Shown piece after piece: positions 1 through 10,572 of a DNA stretch of 64,000 nt (position 1 is its first letter; the number at the start of each line of letters is the position of its first letter). Both the position numbers and the translations under genes were made by a program. The notes beneath the pieces are model-generated. The model was not told the origin of the DNA, did no database searches, and saw only the letters and a program-made list of their open reading frames with translations. This DNA comes from Platanthera guangdongensis (Eukaryota > Streptophyta > Magnoliopsida > Asparagales > Orchidaceae), in the NCBI GenBank assembly GCA_039583875.1, contig CM077150.1, positions 186,562,375-186,626,374 on the forward strand, in the 5' to 3' direction.

Positions 1-2
1 AC

Positions 3-1347
3 GATAAATTCCCTGAAGAGCGCCTCTTCGCTCTCGAAAATTCAAAAGATTATCCCGTGCCCTGGTTCGCCGACTTTGCCAATTATTTAGTGGCTCGGGT
101 CTTGCCAAAGGAATTCTCAAGCCAGAAAAAGAAGAAATTCTTTTCTGATTTAAAGAATTACTTTTGGGAAGACCCTTTCTTATTCAGAATCTGTGCGGAT
201 TAGGTAGTGCGACGTTGCGTTTCGAGTGAGGAAGGAGTGCAAATTTTGGGACATTGCTATGAAGGACCAACAGGTGGTCATTATCAAGCGAACTGCACCG
301 CAAGAAAGGTGCTGGAGGCAGGTTTCTATTGGCCCATGCTATTCAAGAATGCTCACACCCTAGTGAGTACTTGCGATAGTTGCCAGCGAGCAGGCAATAT
401 CTCACGGCGGGACGAGATGCCTCAAAATATTTTCCTCGAATGTGAAATCTTTGATCTTTGGGGCATCGACTTCATTGGCCTCCTTCCCCCCTCTTATCAA
501 AATAAATACATTCTCGTAGCTGTCGACTATGTATCAAGGTGGACGAAAGCGCAAGCTCTCCCCACCAACGATGCAAGAGTCGTTGTAAAATTTCTAAAAA
601 CATTATTCTCTTGATTTGGCACGCCACGCGCTATAATTAGTGATAGGGGAACCCATTTCTTCAATAGCCTAGTTTGCCAAAATTTTGGCAAAATATGGAG
701 TAACGCACAAACTTTCCACCTCCTATCACCCCCAGATGAGCGGTCAAGTCGAGGTTGTTAATCGAGAATTGAAACGTATTTTAGAGAAAACCGTATCCTT
801 AAACAGGAAGGATATGACACTAAAACTAGATGATGCCCTATGGGCCTACCGAACGACATATAAGACCGCCATCGGCTGCACGCCGTTTCGATTGGTTTAT
901 GGTAAGGCTTGCCACCTTCCAGTTGAGTTAGAGCACCGTGCGTTTTGGGCCCTCAAAACATTAAATCTAGATCCCACCCTAACCGCCGAACACCGTAAAT
1001 TTCAGTTCAATGAACTCGACAAATGGCGGGCGAATGCTTACGAGAGTAATAGGCTTTATAAAGAGCGAACAAAGTTCTACCATGACAAAAATATTAAATT
1101 TCCTAAATCTTTTTCTCCGGGCGATCTCGTCCTTCTTTATAACTCTTGGCTTCGCCTCTTTCCAGGTAAATTAAAATCGCGATGGTCCGGCCCCTTTTTT
1201 GTTAAAGAGGCTTGGCCGTATGTGACGGTTCTCATTTCGCACCCGGATAAGGGTGAATTCAAGGTAAATGGTCAGCGATTAAAACTCTATTTGCCTAACG
1301 ATTTACTTCCTACTGCGACAGAACAATTACTGCTATCGAACTCATGA
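3..1347 (+). pseudogene. Ty3/gypsy integrase (broken), Tat/Athila group
   Basis: This is the tail of a pol polyprotein. The first 66 codons match the RNase H/integrase linker of the family ([27 protein letters not shown]). A zinc-binding HHCC region follows, ending in CDSCQRAG near 372-402. The catalytic core has its first Asp in WGIDFIG (about 462-482), its second in ISDRG (about 639-653) and the Glu in [11 protein letters not shown] (about 739-771). The gene is broken: TAG at 201-203 and TGA at 612-614 lie in the starting frame, and the frame shifts by one base near 670-685. Both stops are one C-to-T transition away from a sense codon. The C-terminal part ends cleanly at 1345-1347. It cannot make active integrase. 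Confidence 0.85.
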
Positions 1348-1769
1348 ACTATTTCGTTTCTCCTTCATTTGGACTGTAATAATTTAAGACTTCTTATTGT
1401 TGGACAATATTCTTTTGGTCGAGCTCAAACGACCTTTATAAACAAAGGGCGCTCTTGGGAGGCAACCCAAATCTTTTTTCTGTTTTCTTTATTTTACACT
1501 TTTTGCCCCGGACGGCTCCACAAGTTGCGACTTCTAAAATCACAGCCGCCAATGCTGCTAAATCCATCACAAAGTCCAACAGAAGACCTTTCCTGAAGAT
1601 TCAAAGCACAAGCATGGGGGAGCGGCATCATTCAGCTTTTGCTGCAAAATAAAATCGGGGAAGTACCTGTTTTTCAATTCTGTCTTTCATTTCTGTACTT
1701 TAATTTTCTCTCGTTCTCCAACCTCCTTCTCCATTGAGGACAATGTAGATTTTAAGCTTGGGGGAGGTC
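1348..1769 (+). other. Non-coding 3' region of the Athila-type element with internal PPT-like run
   Basis: No domain is recognisable here; the small open frames look accidental. GGGAGGCAACCC lies at 1457-1468. A purine run, AAGCTTGGGGGAGGT, lies at 1754-1768, just before the 1.2-kb tandem repeat. It resembles the true 3' PPT at 4437-4449, and both start from AAGCTTGGGG. Some Tat/Athila elements carry an env-like ORF between integrase and the 3' LTR. None is seen in this copy. Confidence 0.6.
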
Positions 1770-2984
1770 TTCCTCCTTCTTTTTGCTTTTTGTAAATATC
1801 TTTTACTTTTTGTAAATATTCTTCAAAAATCCAAAAATCCAAAAATATATATATATAGCTGCATTTTGGTATTTCAATAGTACCCCATGTTTTTGTTTTG
1901 TTTTTCACAAAATTCTTTATAAACAATGTAGTTAATTATAATTTTTCTAATCATTTTTTTAATCATATTTCACAAGTAAAATGTTGGGCATGCTGTGTTT
2001 CTAATTCACGGTAGCATGTTAAGGTGAAATATTTCTCTAAAACACGCATTTCTATTATGGTTTTCCGTTCTTTATTTTCTTACTTTCTCTAAAATTCATC
2101 ATCCACTATTTTCCTTTTCATTTTTAGATAATTTTTGTAAGGACAACTTTTGAATAACGTAGTAGATATGAACGATCCAAGTCACATATTATTTCTATTT
2201 TCAAGATAATTTCATCAATCTTCTTTTATTATCTCAGACTTGCTTTTTGAAATTTTTCAAATATATGTTTTAAATAAATTTAAAAAGCGTGAAAATGATT
2301 TAGGCCGTTTTTGTTTACGTTTGAGCTTTCCTGCCAACCTAAAATCTTTTACCACTAGTTAGCCGCTTTTGAGCCTTTTTTTCCAATTTCGTTTGATAAC
2401 TCCACATAGCATTTCATTTTCACCAAAGCCAAAATTCCTGCCTATCTAATCACGCTAATTTTTTTGAGTTTCATTCAAAATTTTTCATAATCATGATAGG
2501 AAATTTTGTGTTATCTTTGGAGAAATTGTTGAAAAAATGTACTCAAAAGCAATGTTTGATTTTATTTGGCTAATTCAAAATGAAAGAAAAAAAAATTTAT
2601 GGCCTTGTTTTGAAAAAAAAGAGAAAAAAAATGAAGAAAAAATAATAAATAATAATAAAGAAGAAAAAGAAAGAAAATATATATTTTTTGTTTAAAATAA
2701 TTTTTTTTTTGAAACTCTTTATTTTGGTTTCGTGTGATTTTAAGCCTCCATGTTTATCTTTGAATTTCACTCCTATTCATGATCCTAAACCAAACGTTTC
2801 GGTCCTATTAAGTCCTTTTGATTCACGCCTTTTTAAATCTTATTTAACAGCTACGAAAAGAAGAAAAGTAAATCAGTTTTAGTTCTGGATTTAAACTTAG
2901 ATTTTTTGTTATTTAATGGATATAATTATAATGCGTTGCTTGGATCTAGTAACAACTCAATACGTTCTTTTCATTTTCGTTGCC
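1770..2984 (+). repeat. 1.2-kb tandem direct repeat, copy 1
   Basis: This AT-rich non-coding unit begins TTCCTCCTTC and ends with TTTTCGTTGCC. The following 1.2 kb repeats it almost base for base (period 1215 bp measured at the unit start). It includes a short (TA)n tract near 1845 and the phrase CATGCTGTGTTTCTAATTC near 1989. No ORF of note is conserved between the two copies. Confidence 0.92.
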
Positions 2985-4202
2985 TTCCTCCTTCTTTTTG
3001 CTTTTTGTAAATATCTTTTACTTTTTGTAAATATTCTTCAAAAATCCAAAAATCCAAAAAAATATATATATAGCTGCATTTTGGTATTTCAATAGTACCC
3101 CATGTTTTTGTTTTGTTTTTCACAAAATTCTTTATAAACAATGTAGTTAATTATAATTTTTCTAATCATTTTTTTAATCATATTTCACATGTAAAATGTT
3201 GGCCATGCTGTGTTTCTAATTCACGGTAGCATGTTAAGGTGAAATATTTCTCTAAAACACGCATTTCTATTATGGTTTTCCGTTCCTTATTTTCTTACTT
3301 TCTCTAAAATTCATCATCCACTATTTTTCTTTTCATTTTTAGATAATTTTTGTAAGGACAACTTTTGAATAACGTAGTAGATATGAACGATCCAAGTCAC
3401 ATATTATTTCTATTTTCAAGATAATTTCATCAATCTTCTTTTATTATCTCAGACTTGCTTTTTGAAATTTTTCAAATCTATGTTTTAAATAAATTTAAAA
3501 AGCGTGAAAATGATTTAGGCCGTTTTTGTTTACGTTTGAGCTTTCCTGCCAACCTAAAATCTTTTACCACTAGTTAGCCGCTTTTGAGCCTTTTTTCCAA
3601 TTTCGTTTGATAACTCCACATAGCATTTCATTTTAACCAAAGCCAAAATTCCTGCCTATCTAATCACGCTAATTTTTTTTTGAGTTTCATTCAAAAATTT
3701 TCATAATCATGATAGGAAATTTTGTGTTATCTTTGGAGAAATTGTTGAAAAAATGTACTCAAAAGCAATGTTTGATTTTATTTGGCCAATTCAAAATGAA
3801 AGAAAAAAAAATTTATGGCCTTGTTTTGAAAAAAAAGAGAAAAAAAATGAAGAAAAAATAATAAATAATAATAAAGAAGAAAAAGAAAGAAAAAATATAT
3901 ATTTTTTGTTTAAAATAAATTTTTTTTTGAAACTCTTTATTTTGGTTTAGTGTGATTTTAAGCCTCCATGTTTATCTTTGAATTTCACTCCTATTCATGA
4001 TCCTAAACCAAACGTTTCGGTCCTATTAAGTCCTTTTGATTCACGCCTTTTTAAATCTTATTTAACAGCTATGAAAAGAAGAAAAGTAAATAAGTTTTAG
4101 TTCTGGATTTAAACTTAGATTTTTTGTTATTTAATGGATATAATTATAATGCGTTGCTTGGATCTAGTAACAACTCAATACGTTCTTTTCATTTTCGTTG
4201 CC
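2985..4202 (+). repeat. 1.2-kb tandem direct repeat, copy 2
   Basis: This is the second copy of the 1770-2984 unit, immediately adjacent and in the same orientation. I see only scattered substitutions and one- to few-base indels (for example near 2700/3915 and 2380/3597). The high similarity suggests the duplication is recent relative to the element's integrase lesions, or that the copies were homogenised. The sequence right after the second copy (TTGCTTAAATC) is where the unique sequence resumes. Confidence 0.92.
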
Positions 4203-4436
4203 TTGCTTAAATCTATTTAAAGAATCTCGTCAAAATTCTGGATGATTTATTTTCGTTAAGTAAAGTTTATAAAAGTTAAACCATACCAAAATAATTGTTT
4301 TAGATTTACGTTTTACATTCTCCCTATCTGGAATTTCGCATAGTACTTGTGTAAGCATGATTAAAACTTTTTGAATTAGTCACTTTTTATGATTAGCTAG
4401 TTTTTATATCTCTGCTTGGGGACAAGCAAAACTTAA

Positions 4437-4449
4437 GCTTGGGGAAATT
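4437..4449 (+). other. 3' polypurine tract of the Athila-type element
   Basis: The purine-rich run GCTTGGGGAAATT lies directly before the LTR start TGATAATATAG. It is preceded by GCTTGGGGACAAGC (from 4414). The position directly upstream of the LTR supports a plus-strand priming role. Confidence 0.7.
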
Positions 4450-6171
4450 TGATAATATAGTTTGCAGTCAATTTTATTGGGGTATTTTCAGGGTTTTAAA
4501 GCAAATCATGTCTTGTAAAGTGCTTATTTTGATTCCCGTTGTATATATTTTTGTCGCTAATGCGTTTTTCTGCTTTTTGCAGGTTTTCACGGCTTTCAGC
4601 TGAATTTTGCTGTGACACGCCCCCGGGTCACACCCTACCCGGGGCATGTACCTAGGGCGTGTAACCTAGAGGAATGAAGCAATTGGTCTGAAATTGCATT
4701 CCGTGGAAACTTAGTGTACACGCCCTCTGTCACGACCGTGTCACATCCGACACGGGCGTGTTCTAGAGGCGTGTCCCCAGGTTCCGAGGAATCGCCACAA
4801 CGCGCTCATTTTTCCCACTCCACCGCCACACCGAATGTGTCACGCCCCCGGGTCATGCCCGACCCGGGCGTGACATATGGGCGTGTACTTCAACAACCAC
4901 GCCCGTCAACTCCAACAATTAATTTCAGCACTCCAAAGTCGCACCGACCGTGTCACGCCCCAGGTACACGCCCGACCAGGGCATGTCAGGGGGCGTGACC
5001 CATCCCGAAAAAATCTATAAATTGAGCCCTTCCCCAAGGGTTCAGGATGACTTTTTGGCTGAGAGGGTGAGGTTCTGCCCCTTTGTTTAATGTTCCTTTT
5101 TATGCTTTCCCCTCTTTCTCTCTCTCTTACTTTGTATTTTTCTTAATCCTAGTTTAGTTAAGCTTTTGTAATAGCTTTTGTTAATGCTTTAGTTGCTAAT
5201 GATAGGGCCAGAATAGGATTTTCAATTCCATGCACTTGTAATCTCGTTCATTTTCATGCTATAAGCTCGCTTTAATTTTAATAAATGTGCTCTTGTTTTC
5301 TTCTCTTTACTACTTTGTGTCTTTATGCTTTACTACTCATCCCCCCTCTTCCACCTCACCATGATTAACTAATCCTCCATGTACTCAATCTTGATGATCC
5401 GAGGTTCGAGTGATTAGGTTATGATGCTTTGAATCTTACCTTTTTTTTAGGGTTTAGCATTGAATTACTCTTGATTTATCACGGGTTGGAGGTATATCAT
5501 CGATATATACTCTCCACCTTTGCTTTCATTCTGGGCTAGCCGAGAGGCCGAAAGTTTTAAATGAGCACTCAAGAGTAAAGGGAGTTGTTCGCACCCCTCG
5601 AGAGAGGCAGACGTTCAAATCTCTCGGATTGGAGTAAAATCCAATAGAGGGGTTCGCAGCATAAAGCGGGTTTTAGGCCTCCGATTCGGAGGAAAGTTCG
5701 GTCAGACCTTCCTAAACTCAGATGGGCATGACTTTGAGAGAAGCATGTTCTTGCTTTTAGAACCTCCGCAGTCAAGGTCTCTTGCCTTATTAATTTAAAA
5801 AATTTATTATTGCATCTTTTGATCAACTTAAGCCGAGGTGATTCTCGATAAAGTACTATTGCTTAATTATCATTTAGCTTTTCTCAAATTTGCAAGTAAA
5901 ACATACTCACTTATCTAATTTAGTAAGCAATCCCAAAACAACTTTTAATTGATAAGATAATAGTAACTCCTTGAAGTAGAAGTACTCAATTCGCCCAGGG
6001 TAATACGACCTTGATATTGAACTTAATATCCTATACTATATGCGACAAGGTATACTTGCCTTCATCGAATATAGAATCGGAGAACATCTCACAACTACAC
6101 TTCCACCTTCTCCTCCCTTAACTTTGTCTTCTCCACGCATAACCCCTTCTCCGCTTAATAATTATATATCA
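4450..6171 (+). repeat. 3' LTR of the Athila-type element
   Basis: The 1722-bp LTR runs from TGATAATATAG to TTATATATCA. The ends form an imperfect inverted repeat (TGATA...TATCA). The first 550 bp carry repeated GC-rich motifs built around CCCGGGTCA and its complement, and around GGGCGTGT/ACACGCCC (about 4610-5000). A TATA box lies at 5016-5023. No partner LTR is in the window, so the boundaries rest on the PPT, the terminal dinucleotides and the gag frame that resumes after it. Confidence 0.72.
5016..5023 (+). promoter_or_regulatory. Putative TATA box in the Athila-type LTR
   Basis: TATAAATT lies downstream of the GC-rich palindromic cluster and upstream of a pyrimidine-rich leader. This fits the U3/R layout expected of an LTR promoter. 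It is not tested. Confidence 0.5.
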
Positions 6172-6176
6172 ATACC

Positions 6177-6280
6177 TTCCTGCATCTAAAGCAGAGACAG
6201 CTCAACGTGAGCGAGTACGAGATTAAGTTTAGCAAACTGAGCAGGTTTGCTCCTGATTTGGTAGCTTCTGAGGAGGGTAG
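6177..6280 (+). pseudogene. Element A gag, middle fragment between two insertions
   Basis: About 34 codons of a retrotransposon gag capsid domain are readable, with the family phrases FLHLKQ, VSEYEIKFSKLSRFAPDLV and EEG. The fragment starts abruptly after the Athila-type LTR and its probable TSD (6172-6176), and stops at 6280 where element G begins. The last complete codon before G and the first after G's right TSD are in register, so G's insertion split a single reading frame. On its own the fragment codes for nothing functional. Confidence 0.8.
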
Positions 6281-8198
6281 TGTTGAAACCGAAAATCGGT
6301 GTCCTGTGGAGTTCGACCCTTGGGGAAGGGGTGACCGCGCACCTACTACCCTCGAGCGAACGATCTAGGCACAAGACTATGAACACAAGGGACAGACCCA
6401 AGGTCTCAGCATGGAGGACCCGCCGCATACCCGGAAGACTAACAAACTATTCCACTCCCAAGCCAAGGGCTGAGCTAAGGCACCTTCGGAGGGCTCTCTT
6501 GGCTGACCGGAACATATAAGGAGGATCTCAAGATTCACTCCCTAACTAGAGGTGCCACCTCGGGTCTATGTAAAATGTTCCCCGCCCGCCTTACTATTGG
6601 CGCAAAACCGCCCAGCAGCCCTACTCTACGCAGCCCCAATTGGGCCGCTAACGGCGGAACTCCGCTATTCTGAAAGGATGACAACATGCCATCAGGGGCT
6701 TCCCGGCATCTATTCCTCGGGGCCCACACGGGGGGAGCGGTTCACGAACACGCCGCTCGCCCAAGACAGGAGTAAACTACATATTTACAGAGCATCACAG
6801 ATATGAAAAAATATTACATGAATATGAATTCCATACTCAGCACGCAGGCTGGCAATATAAACAAAAAGGCCTTCGAGGGCCGGCACAAGCTTGGGCTTAA
6901 GCCCGCTACTCCCCGCCTGGTACTACAACACCTGTACGACAATGTCTCGACGAGCGGCGGCCAACTAGTCATCGGTCGGCTAACATAAGCGGGCCAAACA
7001 TATTGCGCACACCCCCTTTTTTGGGGCTTGTGGCGCTCATTCCCTGCAAGCGGCTAATAGACAACTTCCTCGGAGTCTTCTCCGGGAACCCCAGAACATC
7101 ACCAATCCGGCTCACACGTATGGATGGGCTTCACACATCATGTCTAAACCCGTACTCACACTTCCGGGTACTAATGCAATTAACTGTGGGGACGCACACG
7201 TCAACCCATCGAAAAGCTCCCTTCCCCCCACCCGTTGGTGGAGAGGGGCTTCTATGCAAATATGTAAACTGAGGGCTTCACCTGCCCAAGTAGAAACATC
7301 GTTACCCTTATCGCGTGCTTTGCGGTGGGGCCGGGAGAGGAGCTCCGGGTCGATCCTACTGCATGCGGCCGCGTCGGTGGTCGATCTCCACTCTAGGCCG
7401 AGCCTTGCTCCAGGCCGAGCCTTGCTCTAGGCCGAGCCTTGCTCCAGGCCGAGCTTGCTGTCGTTGGTGAAAGGCTAGGGCTTAGTTCCAGGCCGAACCC
7501 CACTCCAAGCCGAACCCTGCTCCAGGCCGCGAGAAAGGGAGGGGGGCGGGGTGTGCTGCTCCAGGCCGGGAGAAATAGAATGGGGCCGGGTTGCTCCAGG
7601 CGGCCGGGAGAGAGGGAGAGGGGAGGGTTGCTCCAGGAGGCCGGGAGAGAGGGAGAGGGGCGGTCGTGCCCTGCTTTGCCGGTGGCCGGAGAGAGAGAGG
7701 GGGCGGGCGGCCCCTTACTGTTCCAGGCCGAACGTGAGAGAGGGAGGTGAGGGTCGGGTTGCCATTACATGCGGCGGCGGCGAGAGAGATGAGGTGGGGG
7801 GGGGGCAGCGTCTGGCTACTCCTACTGTAGGCCGACGGGAGAGAGAAAGCGGGGGGCCGGCTGTGCTGCTCCTGTTGGCCGATGGGAGAGAGGAAGGGGG
7901 CGGCAGCTGCGCTGCTCCGGTTGGCTGACGGGAGAGAGGAAGGGGGCGGCGGCTACGCTGCTCCTAGCCGAGCCCTAGGGAGAGAAGAAAAACCCCGATG
8001 CCTCTCCTTTTTTCTCCTTTCTTCTGCTGTACCCCGAGCCCCACTTTTTTGTCTTTCTTCTTTTTTTTTATCTCCCCTTTTTTATTTCTCCTGCTGTACC
8101 CCCTTACCCGCCTGCCTTTGCTGTACCCCCCCTCCCTCTCTTTTTACATTTATATATTATAAATATAATATATTATCTATATTATCATATGATATCTA

Positions 8199-8270
<72 letters not shown>

Positions 8271-8415
8271 TCTAAACCTATGCGCATAAGACCTCCGCAC
8301 GCACGCACAAGGACTCGCACGTCCTCGAACGGGACGACACCAAAATGTCGCGCATACCACGCCCCTAGGCTGATATTTGGGGAGGGTCCCACTCGCCCAG
8401 CGACATGGTTGTACA
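6281..8415 (-). repeat. Element G LTR (left copy; 3' LTR if minus-oriented)
   Basis: This 2135-bp repeat is closely similar to 10573-12672. It contains four 17-bp tandem units of the form AGGCCGAGCCTTGCTCC (about 7395-7460), a long purine- and GC-rich stretch of GGGAGAGAGGGAG variants (about 7530-7990), and an AT dinucleotide tract. Open frames here on either strand are compositional and have no domain. Confidence 0.85.
8199..8267. repeat. (AT)n microsatellite, about 34 repeats
   Basis: An uninterrupted AT dinucleotide run lies in the left G LTR. The matching place in the right LTR (about 12510-12525) has only a short run, so the tract expanded in one LTR (or contracted in the other) after insertion. 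Confidence 0.95.
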
Positions 8416-8714
8416 CAATCCCTGCTCTTTTCGAGGTTGGTATAAGCTCGGAAAGAATCATCCAACCCAACGTATCCGGCGAGTGCGAGCCGACCCAAAA
8501 AAAAACTGAGAGAAACTGAAATCTGCACTTGGAACATCAATCTCTCCATGACCTTTTTGATCCTTTTGAATCACTCGATACCTTTTGACTCACTGCTATT
8601 GAATTGCCCTCATACCATTACTTACAACAAGTATACAATTTCTCGTGACATCGTGAAACAACAAAGCCATATATTTTATATCCTCTTGCACACGCGGAGC
8701 TAATCCTTTCCCCC

Positions 8715-9500
8715 CAGGTGTGCCTACAAGCCCTGCTAGCTAGTGAGATCCTGACAGCGAGTCTATCCTGGGCCGAGCAGCACTTGGGGTCCCTTACCCC
8801 CCAGGTGAGCCTACGGACCTACCAGCTAGTAGGAGCCAGGCAGCGGGTCTACCCGGGGCCGAGCATCACTCGGGGTCCTGCAAAAAGTCTCCACGAACCA
8901 ACCCTTTCCCCCCAGGTGTGCTTATAGCCCTGCCCAGCTAATGAGAGCCTGAGCAGTGAGTATACCCGGGGTCCACTACTACCACCATCGAGTGACTTCC
9001 TGCCCTGCCAGCTAGGTGAGAGCCTGACAGCAGGATCTGCTCGAGGCCCAAGGATGACACCGAGTGACTTCCTGCCCTGCCAGCTAGGTGAGAGCCTGAC
9101 AGCGGGATCTGCTCGGGGTCCACTACTACCACCATCGAGTGACTTCCTGCCCTGCCAGCTAGATGAGAGCCTGACAGCGGGATCTGCTCGGGGTCCACTA
9201 CTAACACCATCGAGTGACTTCCTGCCCTGCCAGCTAGGTGAGAGCCTGATAGCGGGATCTGCTCGAGGTCTAAGGATGACACCGAGTGACTTCCTGCCCT
9301 GCCAGCTAGGTGAGAGCCTGACAGCGGGATCTGCTCGGGGTCCACAACTACCGCTATCGAGTGACTTCCTGCCCTGCCAGCTAGGTGAGAGCCTGACAGC
9401 GGGATCTGTTCGAGGTCTAAGGATGACACCGAGTGACTTCTAGCCCTGCCAGCTAGGTGAGAGCCTGACAGCAGGATCTGCTCGGGGTCCGCTACTACTT
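8715..9500. repeat. 72/75-bp minisatellite in the internal region of element G
   Basis: Seven clear units begin CGAGTGACTTC at 8989, 9061, 9136, 9211, 9283, 9358 and 9430. Two forms are interspersed: a 72-bp form ending AGGATGACAC and a 75-bp form ending with a CACTACTACCACCAT-like tail. More diverged units precede them from about 8715. Because 72 and 75 are multiples of three, both strands stay open over several units, which produces repetitive open frames that are not evidence of coding. Confidence 0.9.
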
Positions 9501-9609
9501 GAGGACTTGACTTTGCTCGAGGTGGAGACATCCTGTTTACTTAAGAGGTGCTGGAGAGTTAATTACACCGATGCTTTTACAAATGGAGGATGCATTCTTC
9601 TCATAAGAG

Positions 9610-10110
9610 AGACGATCTGGAAGTCATCAAATCGGGAAGCTGGCGTCCGAGCCTGTTCCTAATAATTCCTCCAATCGGAAGAGAGATGCAATCAGGGGGA
9701 CATAGGCCGACGTGCAACGGGGGAGCTGATCTCGGCCGTCAGTGTAGAGGCTCGGTCTTACAATAGCGCTTAGAGTCCCGAGGCATCGTCCCATCATCCG
9801 AACTGGGCTACTTAGAAGGAACAGGTCGATGGCTCGTATTCTGATCTAATGACAAAGATCGCTTTCCGCCATGTCACTTGTGATTGCTTGGAGAGATCGG
9901 CCCTTTATCAAATCTGGGAGGTTAGCATCTAGGCTCGTTCCTGATAATTCCCCTAGTCGAAGGAGAGGTGCGATCGGGAGGACATAGGACGACGTGCAAG
10001 GGGGGAGCTGATCTCGGCCGTTAGTACAGAGGCTCGGTCTTACAATAGCGCTTAAAGTCCCGCGACACCGTCCCATCGTCCGAACTAGGCTATTTAAAAG
10101 GAACGGGTTG
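9610..10110. repeat. Imperfect direct repeat of about 282 bp in element G
   Basis: Two diverged copies share blocks such as GGGGGAGCTGATCTCGGCCG, GAGGCTCGGTCTTACAATAG and CGTCCCATC, offset by 282 bp (for example 9757 against 10039). No coding signal was found. The rest of G's internal region, 10111-10572, holds nothing I recognise. Confidence 0.75.
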
Positions 10111-10572
10111 GACGTTTGGTTTTCGGAGTCGATCGCGAGGCTAACCCTTGAAGCCCTCAGAAGCTTGAGGCGAATTGGTAATAAAGAGAAAACTTGACCG
10201 CTACTGAATTACAAGAAAGAGATAACCTATTACCGCTAGGGAGGGAACCCTTTTAGTTCACCCCGGCTCACAATACCTCTCAGCTTCTCTCTTACTTGAT
10301 CTTGAAGATAATAACCTCCAAGCTTCTCGTTGATGTAATAAGTCGGGATACATGGGTTTTCATAGGTAGAAGCGCTTCAAATAGGTGCAAATACTACTAT
10401 AAATGCTACGGGATTCAAACAACAGCTATGGGAGGGGACAACTCTGAGTATGAGGACCTTACATACAAAGTATCAACGCATGACCCTGGTCGTCACCTGG
10501 TTCCACTTCTATAGCCATGACGCTCGCCAGAGTTCTTTTATGCTGGTCAAACTCCACGCTCACCCACCAAAA

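Larger units (their letters stand above)
1..6171 (+). mobile_element. Tat/Athila-group Ty3/gypsy LTR retrotransposon, 3' part
   Basis: The window opens inside the end of pol. In order it shows an integrase, a long non-coding stretch containing a 1.2-kb tandem duplication, a polypurine tract (PPT) and a 3' LTR. The phrase [18 protein letters not shown] in the integrase C-terminal part and the GGGAGGCAACCC motif (1457-1468) downstream are typical of the plant Tat/Athila group. The LTR ends in CA at 6171, and the next five bases (ATACC, 6172-6176) are the likely target-site duplication, because a different reading frame (Tekay gag) begins right after. The 5' part of the element lies left of the window. 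Seen: domain order and termini. Inferred: the TSD, since its partner copy is outside the window. Confidence 0.82.

Noticed and set aside
7430..8268. Gly/Arg/Glu-rich frames in both G LTRs
   Set aside because: Composition effect of GGGAGAGAGG repeats. Frames differ between the two LTRs and overlap in several phases.
8438..8451. TGGTATAAGCTCGG as a primer-binding site for a plus-oriented element G
   Set aside because: It lies 22 bp inside the LTR edge, matches only partly, and no purine tract precedes the right LTR on the plus strand.
8938..9531. Repetitive open frames on both strands (197 aa minus, 129 aa plus)
   Set aside because: They exist because the minisatellite unit is 72 or 75 bp, multiples of three without stops. 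No domain, and both strands are open alike.
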